Shown in pieces: positions 1 to 8,232 of a stretch of 37,002 nt of DNA. The notes below the pieces were generated by a model. It was given only the letters and a program-made list of their open reading frames with translations, had not been told where the DNA came from and did not search any database. A program made the position numbers and the translations under genes. This stretch comes from Burkholderiales bacterium. Lineage in GTDB: Bacteria > Pseudomonadota > Gammaproteobacteria > Burkholderiales > Burkholderiaceae_C. The stretch spans positions 1 through 37,002 of the forward strand of contig JAABPT010000230.1 of NCBI GenBank assembly GCA_011391855.1. The letters run 5' to 3'. The number at the start of each line of letters is the position of its first letter. Within the stretch, counting starts at the first letter, position 1.

Positions 1-127
1 TGCGCTCGGCCATCGGTATGTGCGCGAAAGGCGACAGCGGGTGGCTGTAGAGCTTGGAGGTGGCGCTGGCAAACTCCGAGAAGGGCGCCATCAGGGCGCG
101 CTGGGTTTCGTACAGCTGATACAACAT
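1..127 (-). CDS. phaZ: Intracellular polyhydroxyalkanoate (PHB) depolymerase, N-terminal fragment
   Basis: Only the first 42 codons lie in the window; the gene continues past base 1. The protein begins MLYQLYETQRALMAPFSEF and goes on with SKLYSHPLSPFAHIP, which I recognise as the conserved N-terminus of the intracellular PHB depolymerases of Burkholderiales. These enzymes hydrolyse stored poly(3-hydroxybutyrate) granules in the cytoplasm to mobilise carbon. The catalytic lipase box lies outside the window, so the assignment rests on the N-terminus alone. The ATG at 127-125 is preceded on the minus strand by a GGAG-type ribosome binding site (GGAGACACAAC-ATG). A palindrome upstream (211-229) resembles a PHA-responsive operator and supports the call. 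It lies downstream of, and in the same direction as, the aminotransferase gene, separated by about 190 bases. Confidence 0.8.
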   Translation of the reverse strand, partial: MLYQLYETQRALMAPFSEFASATSKLYSHPLSPFAHIPMAER

Positions 128-210
128 GTTGTGTCTCCGGTCGTTGTGGGCTCGGGACCGGATGCACGATGCACGAACGGACCCGTGGCCAAGCTGACTG
201 TACTGCGATT

Positions 211-229
211 TTTGCTGCAGCGCAGCAAA
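211..229. promoter_or_regulatory. Perfect inverted repeat upstream of phaZ, PhaR-type operator candidate
   Basis: TTTGCTGC-AGC-GCAGCAAA is a perfect 8-bp inverted repeat with a 3-bp spacer, 84 bases before the phaZ start. Its core CTGC-N3-GCAG fits the CTGC-N3/4-GCAG pattern I recall for PhaR, the regulator that senses PHB granules. On the minus strand a weak -10-like TACAGT (202-197) follows, so a bound protein would cover the -35 region. A tandem GATGCAC duplication (161-174) lies in the leader. The repeat is seen directly; the PhaR assignment is inferred from memory of the consensus and from the target gene. Confidence 0.5.
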
Positions 230-293
230 TTTGATGCAGATGTTTCCATCGTGCCTCGTCGCACGCCGTTCCAACAGCGAAAACACCGGCTCA

Positions 294-310
294 AGCCGCT
301 GAAAGCGGCT
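294..310 (-). terminator. Possible terminator hairpin after the aminotransferase gene
   Basis: AGCCGCT-TTC-AGCGGCT (minus-strand reading) is a perfect 7-bp stem with a 3-base loop, starting 6 bases after the stop codon of the minus-strand aminotransferase. The downstream tract is imperfect: TTTT appears only about 10 bases later. It may be a weak intrinsic terminator or a 3'-end stabilising hairpin. Confidence 0.4.
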
Positions 311-316
311 GGCCTG

Positions 317-1549
317 TCACTTCGGCGACAGTGGCTTGTCGCCTTCCTGCATCACCCGGGCCAGTGCCGCCACCACGGCTTCGATATTGCGGCTGTTGAT
401 CGCCGCCACGCAGATGCGTCCTGAATCCAGGCCGTAGACGCCGAATTCGCTGCGCAGGCGCTGCATCTGGGCTTGGCTCAAGCCGGAGTAGCTGAACATG
501 CCCTTCTGGCGAGTGATGTAGTCCAGTTCGCCGGCCACACCCGCGGTGCGCAGCTTCGCCACCAACTGCTCGCGCGTGGCGCGGATACGCTGGCGCATGC
601 CGGCCAGTTCTTCCTCCCACATGGCGCGCAGTGCCGGCGTGGTGAGCACGGCGGTCACGACCTGGGCGCCGAAGCTCGGCGGGCTGGAATAGTTGGCGCG
701 GATCACGATCTTCAACTGTGACAACAGGCGAGCGGTCTCCTCGGCGCTTTCGCACACCACGCTGAGCGCGCCCACGCGTTCGCCGTAGAGCGAGAAGCTC
801 TTCGAAAACGAAGTGGCGACGAAGAACGCGATGCCCGTGGCCAGGAAGCGCTGCACGGCAACGCCGTCCTCGGTGATGCCGTCGCCGAAGCCCTGGTAGG
901 CCAGGTCCAGGAACGGCACCAACCCGCGCTCGGCGCAGGCCGCGGCCACCTGGTCCCACTGCGCCGGCAGCAGGTCGCAGCCGGTGGGGTTGTGGCAGCA
1001 GGCGTGCAGCACGACCACGGTGCCCGGCTGTGCCGCCCGCAGCGCCGCGAGCATGGCTTCGAAACGGATGCCGCGCGTGGCGGCTTCGTAGTACGGGTAG
1101 GTGTCGACTTCGAAGCCGGCCTGGGTGAACAGGGCACGGTGGTTTTCCCAGCTCGGGTCGCTGATCAGCACCCGGGCGCCCGGCAGCAGCTTGTGCAGGA
1201 AGTCGGCGCCCACCTTCAGGCCGCCGGTGCCGCCCAGCGTCTGCACGGTGGCCACGCGGCCGCCGGTGACGACGGGGCTGTCGGCGCCGAAGACCAAACC
1301 TTGCACGGCCTTGTCGTAGGCCGCGAGCCCGTCGATGGGCAGATAGCCCTTGGCCTTGGGCGAGGCCAGCAACTGCTGTTCGGCCGCCGCCACGCAGGCC
1401 AGCACCGGCAGCTTGCCCTGGTCGTCGAAATACACGCCCACGCCCAGGTTGACCTTGGCCGGGTTGGGGTCGACATTGAATTGCTCCGTCAGACCCAGGA
1501 TCGGGTCGCGTGGGGCCATCTCGACGGCAGCGAAGAGGGTTTCGGACAT
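317..1549 (-). CDS. Aspartate/aromatic amino acid aminotransferase (class I PLP enzyme)
   Basis: A 410-residue cytoplasmic PLP enzyme of aminotransferase subfamily I-alpha (AspC/TyrB type), which moves amino groups between aspartate or aromatic amino acids and 2-oxoglutarate. Visible motifs are HNPTG with Asn187, DLAYQGFG with Asp215 and Tyr218, the PLP-lysine motif SFSKSFSLYGER with Lys250, and a C-terminal SGRICVAAIN carrying the arginine that binds the substrate carboxylate. I chose the ATG at 1549 (MSETLFAAVEM). An in-frame ATG 63 bases upstream would add a Pro/Arg-rich stretch not typical of the family. The final dozen residues (EGDKPLSPK) extend slightly past the usual end. It is divergent from uvrB. 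AspC and TyrB cannot be separated from the sequence alone, so no symbol is given. Confidence 0.9.
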   Translation of the reverse strand: MSETLFAAVEMAPRDPILGLTEQFNVDPNPAKVNLGVGVYFDDQGKLPVLACVAAAEQQLLASPKAKGYLPIDGLAAYDKAVQGLVFGADSPVVTGGRVATVQTLGGTGGLKVGADFLHKLLPGARVLISDPSWENHRALFTQAGFEVDTYPYYEAATRGIRFEAMLAALRAAQPGTVVVLHACCHNPTGCDLLPAQWDQVAAACAERGLVPFLDLAYQGFGDGITEDGVAVQRFLATGIAFFVATSFSKSFSLYGERVGALSVVCESAEETARLLSQLKIVIRANYSSPPSFGAQVVTAVLTTPALRAMWEEELAGMRQRIRATREQLVAKLRTAGVAGELDYITRQKGMFSYSGLSQAQMQRLRSEFGVYGLDSGRICVAAINSRNIEAVVAALARVMQEGDKPLSPK

Positions 1550-1643
1550 GAGGCGTGTTTCCAGTGCGGGGCGGGGGGAGCGCGGCGCGCCCGCTGGCCG
1601 ATGCGTCGGCATGCGGCTTGCGCTACGCTGCAGGGTTGCTCGG

Positions 1644-1659
1644 CGCGCCCATGGGCGCG
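1644..1659. repeat. 16-bp perfect palindrome between the aminotransferase gene and uvrB
   Basis: CGCGCCCA-TGGGCGCG is an uninterrupted 16-bp palindrome in the 163-base divergent gap, 53 bases before the uvrB start and 94 bases before the aminotransferase start. It has no spacer, so as DNA it could bind a symmetric regulator. I see no clear sigma-70 promoter or LexA box in the gap. A poor -10-like TCTAAT sits just downstream, near 1674. Function unknown. Confidence 0.45.
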
Positions 1660-1712
1660 TCCAAGCTCTTGATTCTAATTGGCCGCGACATCAAATCTCA
1701 GGGATTCCCCGC

Positions 1713-3856
<2,144 letters not shown>

Positions 3857-3857
<1 letters not shown>

Positions 3858-4420
3858 TGCGCCGGCTGCGGGATCTGCTGCGCAAGGCACCGGCCGGGGA
3901 GGCCGTGGCACCCGACGCGCTGCGGGTGCTCATGGTCTGCATGGGCAATATCTGCCGTTCGCCCATCGCCGAAGGGGTGCTGCGCGCCAAGCTGCAGCAG
4001 GCTGGCCTACACGGGCGCGTGGTGGTGGACTCGGCTGGCACGCATGGTTATCACAGCGGCGAGGCGCCGGACCCGCGGGCCATCCGCGTCGCGGCACAGC
4101 GCGGCATCGATCTCGCGAAACTGCGCGCGCGGCCGGTGCAGTCGGACGACTTCAGCCGCTTCCACTGGTTGCTGGCCATGGACGAGGCCAACCGGAGCTG
4201 GTTGCACAGCCGCCGGCCCGAAGGCGCCGAACCACGCATCGGACTGCTGATGGAGCATGCGACCCGGCACCCCGGCGTGCGCGAGGTGCCGGACCCCTAT
4301 TACGGCGCCGCCGCGGGTTTCGAGCATGTGCTCGACCTGGTCGAAGATGCTTGCGAGGGCTTGGTCGCCCGCCTCTCGGCCGAGCTGCCCGCCAGCCCGC
4401 CCGGCGACCGATATGCTTGA
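3857..4420 (+). CDS. Low-molecular-weight protein tyrosine phosphatase
   Basis: A 187-residue member of the LMW-PTP family, cytoplasmic phosphatases that remove phosphate from tyrosine. The P-loop VCMGNICRS carries nucleophile Cys28 in the C-x5-R signature (Arg34), and the general acid is Asp146 in DPYYG. A 20-residue N-terminal extension precedes the usual start of the fold. The start codon overlaps the uvrB stop by one base (TGATG), so the two are probably translated together. The stop codon (4418-4420) lies inside the iscR promoter/operator, so the end of this gene is constrained by regulation of the next operon. The physiological substrate cannot be told: no tyrosine kinase or exopolysaccharide genes are nearby. 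Confidence 0.93.
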
Positions 4421-4446
4421 CTGAAACAGTCAACTTAAGGTATAGT
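4413..4446 (+). promoter_or_regulatory. iscR promoter with type 1 IscR operator
   Basis: TTGACTGAAACAGTCAA (4417-4433) is a perfect 7-bp inverted repeat with an AAA centre. It matches every position of the core of the type 1 IscR site as I recall it (YYGACTRWWWYAGTCRR); the outer flanks (4413-4416, 4434-4437) match partly. The left arm doubles as a -35 hexamer, TTGACT (4417-4422). A -10 hexamer TATAGT follows at 4441-4446 with 18-bp spacing, giving a predicted start near 4453 and a leader of about 90 bases. Holo-IscR bound here would block RNA polymerase, the known autorepression of isc operons. Confidence 0.88.
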
Positions 4447-4543
4447 TGAGCGCATTAGTCGGGAACAGGAGCGGCACCGGTGTCATGTCACCGCCGCCCC
4501 CATCCGCCGATCCCCTGAGCGCCCTTGGCGCATGGAGCAGAAC

Positions 4544-5077
4544 ATGAGACTCACCACCAAAGGCCGCTTTGCCGTCACGGCGATGATCGACCTGGGCCTG
4601 CGCTCGAACTCGGGCCCGGTGGCGCTGGCCGCCATCAGCCAACGCCAGCAGATTTCGCTGTCCTATTTGGAGCAGTTGTTCGGCAAGCTGCGCCGGCACG
4701 AACTGGTGGAAAGCACGCGCGGCCCCGGCGGCGGCTATTCGCTGGGCCGAGGCGCTGGCGAGATCACGGTGGCCGACATCATCGTGGCCGTGGACGAACC
4801 CATCGACGCCACTGGTTGTGGCGGCAAGGAAGACTGCATGGGCCAGGACGCCGGCAAGTGCATGACGCACGACCTGTGGACCAGCCTCAATTCGAAAATG
4901 ATCGAATACCTCGACTCGATCTCGCTGAAGAAGCTGGTCGACGAGCAACTGGCCAAGGGCGTGTCCATCGACGAAGCCCCCGTCAAGCGCGCGATTTCCA
5001 GTACGCCGGTGGTCAAACCGATCAAGGTGACGGCGCCGAATTCGGTGTTTGCCCTCGGCAACGCGTTCACGAAGTGA
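4544..5077 (+). CDS. iscR: Fe-S cluster-binding transcriptional regulator IscR
   Basis: A 177-residue Rrf2-family regulator that binds a [2Fe-2S] cluster and represses its own operon when Fe-S supply is adequate. The N-terminal winged helix begins MRLTTKGRFAV and contains the recognition region ISLSYLEQLFGKLR and the wing RGPGGGYSL. Cluster ligands appear to be Cys92, Cys98, Cys106 and His109. E. coli uses 92, 98, 104 and 107, so two residues are inserted in the last loop. I chose the ATG at 4544 because GGAG lies 8 bases ahead and family members start at this MRLTTKGRF; an ATG 12 bases upstream has no such support. The tail after residue 145 is longer than in E. coli. It heads the isc operon, 66 bases before iscS. 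Confidence 0.96.
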   Translation: MRLTTKGRFAVTAMIDLGLRSNSGPVALAAISQRQQISLSYLEQLFGKLRRHELVESTRGPGGGYSLGRGAGEITVADIIVAVDEPIDATGCGGKEDCMGQDAGKCMTHDLWTSLNSKMIEYLDSISLKKLVDEQLAKGVSIDEAPVKRAISSTPVVKPIKVTAPNSVFALGNAFTK

Positions 5078-5143
5078 GCGTGGTGACGAACCGCCCGACC
5101 TGCAACGCCTTCAAGAATTAGTCTCAACGAAGCCCTCTGAAAC

Positions 5144-6358
5144 ATGACCCCGCATTTCCCCATCTACCTGGACTACGGCGCCACCACGCCGTGTGACCCG
5201 CGTGTCGTCGACGCCATGATTCCCTGGTTGCGCGAACATTTCGGCAACCCGGCCTCGCGCAGCCACGCCTGGGGCTGGGAGGCCGAGGAAGCGGTGGAGA
5301 AGTCCCGCGTCGAAGTCGCTTCGCTGGTCAACGCGGACCCGCGCGAGATCGTCTGGACCAGCGGCGCCACCGAATCCATCAACCTGGCGCTGAAGGGCGC
5401 GGCGCACTTCTACAGCTCGCGCGGCAAGCACCTCATCACGCTGAAGACCGAGCACAAGGCCGTGCTCGACACCATGCGTGAACTGGAACGTCAGGGCTTC
5501 GAGGTCACCTACCTCGACGTGCAGGAGAACGGCCTGCTCGACCTGGACAAGTTCAAGGACGCGCTGCGCAAGGACACCATCCTGGCGTCCATCCTGCTGG
5601 TCAACAACGAGATTGGCGTCATCCAGGACATCCCGGCCATTGGCGCGCTGTGCCGCGAGCGCGGCATCCTGCTGCACGTGGACGCGGCGCAGGCCACCGG
5701 CAAGGTCACCATCGACCTCGCAGAACTGCCGGTCGACCTGATGAGCCTGGCCTCGCACAAGACCTACGGCCCCAAGGGCATCGGTGCGCTGTACGTGCGG
5801 CGCAAGCCGCGCGTGCGAATCGAGGCGCAGATGCACGGTGGCGGCCACGAGCGCGGCATGCGCAGCGGCACGCTGCCCACCCACCAGTGCGTGGGCATGG
5901 GCAAGGCCTTCGCCATCGCCAAGGCCGAGATGGGCACCGAGATCGAGCGCATCCGCATGCTGCACAAACGGCTGCTCGACGGCATCGGCAAGATCGACCA
6001 GGTTTTCATCAACGGCGACATCGAGCGCCGCGTGCCGCACAACATCAACGCCAGCTTCAATTTCGTCGAAGGCGAGTCGCTGATCATGGGCGTGAAGGGC
6101 ATCGCGGTGTCGTCGGGCTCGGCCTGCACCAGCGCCAGCCTGGAGCCCAGCTACGTGCTGCGCGCTTTGGGCCGCAGCGACGAACTGGCGCACTCCAGCC
6201 TGCGCATGACGATCGGCCGTTTCACTACCGCAGCCGAGATCGACTACGCGGTGAGCACCTTGCAGGACCGCGTGGCCAAGTTGCGCGAACTCTCGCCGCT
6301 GTGGGAGATGTTCAAGGACGGGATCGACATCAGCTCGATCCAATGGACGGCGCACTGA
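5144..6358 (+). CDS. iscS: Cysteine desulfurase IscS
   Basis: A PLP enzyme of 404 residues, the usual IscS length. It converts L-cysteine to alanine and passes the persulfide sulfur to IscU and other acceptors. Visible features are the N-terminal YLDYGATTP, the PLP-lysine motif SHKTYGPKG (Lys206), and the mobile catalytic loop SSGSACTSASLEPSYVL with persulfide Cys328. The C-terminus SPLWEMFKDGIDISSIQW matches the segment that docks IscU. The start at 5144 gives MTPHFPIYLDYG. The ribosome binding site is weak. A short 11-bp periodic repeat begins at its stop codon. Confidence 0.97.
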   Translation: MTPHFPIYLDYGATTPCDPRVVDAMIPWLREHFGNPASRSHAWGWEAEEAVEKSRVEVASLVNADPREIVWTSGATESINLALKGAAHFYSSRGKHLITLKTEHKAVLDTMRELERQGFEVTYLDVQENGLLDLDKFKDALRKDTILASILLVNNEIGVIQDIPAIGALCRERGILLHVDAAQATGKVTIDLAELPVDLMSLASHKTYGPKGIGALYVRRKPRVRIEAQMHGGGHERGMRSGTLPTHQCVGMGKAFAIAKAEMGTEIERIRMLHKRLLDGIGKIDQVFINGDIERRVPHNINASFNFVEGESLIMGVKGIAVSSGSACTSASLEPSYVLRALGRSDELAHSSLRMTIGRFTTAAEIDYAVSTLQDRVAKLRELSPLWEMFKDGIDISSIQWTAH

Positions 6359-6380
6359 CCGCCCACTGACCGCACACTGA
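6353..6380 (+). repeat. Short 11-bp direct repeat over the iscS stop codon
   Basis: CACTGACCGC occurs at 6353-6362 and 6364-6373, and its first six bases again at 6375-6380, each copy offset by 11 bp. The first copy contains the iscS stop codon. It fills most of the 42-base iscS-iscU gap and ends before the GAGGAG ribosome binding site of iscU. Probably a replication-slippage microrepeat. Confidence 0.6.
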
Positions 6381-6400
6381 ACCCCTAGAGGAGCACTCAA

Positions 6401-6802
6401 ATGGCATACAGCGAAAAAGTCGTCGAGCACTACGAGAACCCGCGCAACGTCGGTTCCTTCGACAAGGGCGACGAAACGGTCGGCACCGGCATGGTGGGCG
6501 CGCCGGCCTGCGGCGACGTGATGAAGCTGCAGATCAAGGTCAACCCGACCACCGGACTGATCGAGGACGCGCGCTTCAAGACCTACGGCTGCGGCTCGGC
6601 TATTGCGTCGAGTTCGCTCGTCACCGAATGGGTCAAGGGCAAGTCGCTGGACGAGGCCATGACCATCAAGAACACCCAGATCGCCGAGGAACTGGCCTTG
6701 CCGCCGGTGAAGATCCACTGCTCGATCCTGGCCGAAGATGCCATCAAGGCGGCGGTGCAGGATTACCAAGCCAAGCACGCGGCCGCGGCACAAACCCATT
6801 GA
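6401..6802 (+). CDS. iscU: Fe-S cluster assembly scaffold IscU
   Basis: A 133-residue scaffold on which IscS-derived sulfur and iron are assembled into [2Fe-2S] clusters. Conserved ligands are Cys37 with Asp39 (GAPACGDVM), Cys64 (YGCGSAIASSS) and Cys107 (KIHCSILAEDAI). The LPPVK motif (residues 100-104), the HscA recognition peptide, is intact, which fits with hscBA being encoded downstream. The second and third cysteines are shifted by one from E. coli numbering because of one extra residue in the NPTTG loop. A GAGGAG ribosome binding site precedes the ATG. Ten bases separate it from iscA. Confidence 0.97.
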   Translation: MAYSEKVVEHYENPRNVGSFDKGDETVGTGMVGAPACGDVMKLQIKVNPTTGLIEDARFKTYGCGSAIASSSLVTEWVKGKSLDEAMTIKNTQIAEELALPPVKIHCSILAEDAIKAAVQDYQAKHAAAAQTH

Positions 6803-6812
6803 GGCAACCAGC

Positions 6813-7136
6813 ATGGCGGTCACTCTGAGCGAGGCAGCAGCGCGGCATGTGTCGCGCTACATCACGCGCCGCGGCAAGGGCGTGGGCGTGCGCCTGGGCG
6901 TGAAGACCACCGGCTGTTCGGGCCTGGCCTACAAGCTCGAATATGCCGATGAGATTGCGCCCGAGGACGTGGTCTTCGAGGACCATGGCGTGAAAGTGCT
7001 GATCGACCCGAAGAGCCTGCCCTACCTGGACGGCACCGAGCTCGACTTCGTGCGCGATGGCTTGAACGAGGGCTTCAAGTTTCACAATCCGCGCGAAAAG
7101 GATCGCTGCGGCTGCGGAGAATCCTTCCGCGTCTGA
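6813..7136 (+). CDS. iscA: A-type Fe-S carrier protein IscA
   Basis: A 107-residue A-type carrier (HesB family) that receives and delivers Fe-S clusters. The three expected cysteines are present: one in TTGCSGLAYK and two in the C-terminal CGCGESF. The start is the ATG at 6813 (MAVTLSEAAARHV). A GAGG sits eight bases upstream and the protein then has the family length. An upstream in-frame ATG would add 25 residues read from within iscU and is not credible. It is the last gene before an intrinsic terminator at 7156-7184, so iscRSUA form the promoter-proximal block. Confidence 0.96.
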   Translation: MAVTLSEAAARHVSRYITRRGKGVGVRLGVKTTGCSGLAYKLEYADEIAPEDVVFEDHGVKVLIDPKSLPYLDGTELDFVRDGLNEGFKFHNPREKDRCGCGESFRV

Positions 7137-7155
7137 ACCACGCGCCGCAGTGCCA

Positions 7156-7184
7156 GGCGCGGCCCGCACGCCGCGCCTTTTTTT
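7156..7184 (+). terminator. Intrinsic terminator or attenuator inside the isc operon
   Basis: GGCGCGGC (7156-7163) and GCCGCGCC (7170-7177) form a perfect 8-bp GC stem around a 6-base loop, followed directly by seven T (7178-7184). This is a textbook Rho-independent terminator on the plus strand, 19 bases after the iscA stop and 12 bases before the next start codon. No promoter fits in the 12 bases between, so downstream genes need read-through or a promoter inside iscA. Confidence 0.88.
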
Positions 7185-7196
7185 CTTGAGCCGCCC

Positions 7197-7697
7197 ATGT
7201 CCGCCGAGTTCGTCATCTGCCGCGAAAGACCCGACCAGCCCGAGGTGCTGGCGCTGCTGGACGCGCTCGACCGCTACCTGGCGTCGCTGTACGCACCCGA
7301 GGCCAACCACATCCTCGCTGCCAGTGAACTGTTGGCACCTGAAGTGAGTTTCTTCGTTGCCAGGGAAGCGGGTGACGACGGCCGAACACGCCGCATCGTC
7401 GGCACTGGCGCCGTGCGCCGCATGGCCGGCGAAACCGCCACCGAGGGCCTGCCCTACGGCGAGGTCAAGCGCATGATGGTCGACCCTGCATGCCGGGGCC
7501 GCGGCATCGGCCGGCGGCTGCTGCAGGCCCTGGAGGCTTCGCTGCTCGAACAGCGCCTGAGGCTGTCGTTGCTGGAAACCGGGCGCGACCAGGTTGAAGC
7601 GGTGCATCTGTACGAACGCTGCGGCTACGTGCTGCGCGCGGCCTTCGGCGGCTACCCCGACAACGGCCTGTCGGCCTTCTATGGCAAGCGGCTGTGA
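7197..7697 (+). CDS. GNAT-family N-acetyltransferase in the isc operon
   Basis: A 166-residue single-domain GNAT protein that probably transfers acetyl from acetyl-CoA to an amine. Motif A, with the pyrophosphate-binding loop RGRGIGRRLL, sits near residues 101-110 behind the strand VKRMMVDP; motif B follows with AVHLYERCGYV. The substrate is not recognisable. The gene lies between iscA and hscB and overlaps the hscB start by four bases (GTGA), so it is translationally coupled to the chaperone gene. It starts just after the terminator at 7156-7184. It is not a standard isc component, and whether it acts in Fe-S metabolism is unknown. Confidence 0.88.
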   Translation: MSAEFVICRERPDQPEVLALLDALDRYLASLYAPEANHILAASELLAPEVSFFVAREAGDDGRTRRIVGTGAVRRMAGETATEGLPYGEVKRMMVDPACRGRGIGRRLLQALEASLLEQRLRLSLLETGRDQVEAVHLYERCGYVLRAAFGGYPDNGLSAFYGKRL

Positions 7698-8224
7698 AAC
7701 TCGACGACGACGACTTCACCCTCTTCGGCCTGCCCGAGCGCCACGCACAGGACCGCACCGAACTCGACGCGCGCTGGCGCCAGTTGCAGGCCGAGGTGCA
7801 CCCCGACCGCTTTGCCGGCGACGGCGCGGCGGCGCAGCGCGTCGCCATGCAATGGGCCGTGCGCGTGAACGAGGCCTACCAGCGACTGAAGGACCCGCTC
7901 AGCCGCGCCGCCTACCTGTGCGAGCGCCGCGGTGCGCCGATCCAGGCCCACGACAATACCGCCATGCCGATGGCTTTCCTGATGCAGCAGATGCAGTGGC
8001 GCGAGGCGCTGGAAGAGGCCGCCGACGCCGCCGCCGTGGAAGGGCTCGAAGCCGAGGTGGGCGCCGCCGAGCGCGACCTGCAGGCCGACGTGGCCCGCCT
8101 GCTCGACGTGACGGGCGACGCGCCAGCGGCCGCGGCGCAAGTGCGAGCACTGATGTTCTTGAACCGTTTCCGCCAGGATATCGAGCGTCGCCTGGACGCG
8201 CTCGACCCGACCCCTACCCGATAG
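7694..8224 (+). CDS. hscB: Fe-S co-chaperone HscB (Hsc20, J-domain protein)
   Basis: A 176-residue J-type co-chaperone that brings IscU to HscA and stimulates its ATPase. The N-terminal J domain carries HPD (residues 36-38, VHPDRF) and the family-typical NEAYQRLKDPLSRAAYLCE. The C-terminal helical domain (from about residue 90, MAFLMQQMQWREAL) binds IscU. The start is a GTG at 7694 overlapping the GNAT stop codon. No nearby ATG would keep the J domain, so GTG is well supported. hscA follows after eight bases. Confidence 0.94.
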   Translation: MKLDDDDFTLFGLPERHAQDRTELDARWRQLQAEVHPDRFAGDGAAAQRVAMQWAVRVNEAYQRLKDPLSRAAYLCERRGAPIQAHDNTAMPMAFLMQQMQWREALEEAADAAAVEGLEAEVGAAERDLQADVARLLDVTGDAPAAAAQVRALMFLNRFRQDIERRLDALDPTPTR

Positions 8225-8232
8225 AACCGCCC

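Noticed and set aside
1550..1712. A LexA/SOS box upstream of uvrB
   Set aside because: No CTG-N10-CAG or CTGT-N8-ACAG pattern was found in the gap.
4525..5121. An alternative plus-strand frame over iscR (198 codons)
   Set aside because: Arg/Gly/His-rich with no homology that I recognise; the overlapping frame encodes a full IscR with cluster ligands.
5111..6823. A 570-codon minus-strand open frame opposite iscS and iscU
   Set aside because: Antisense to two certain genes; no ribosome binding site or family motif.
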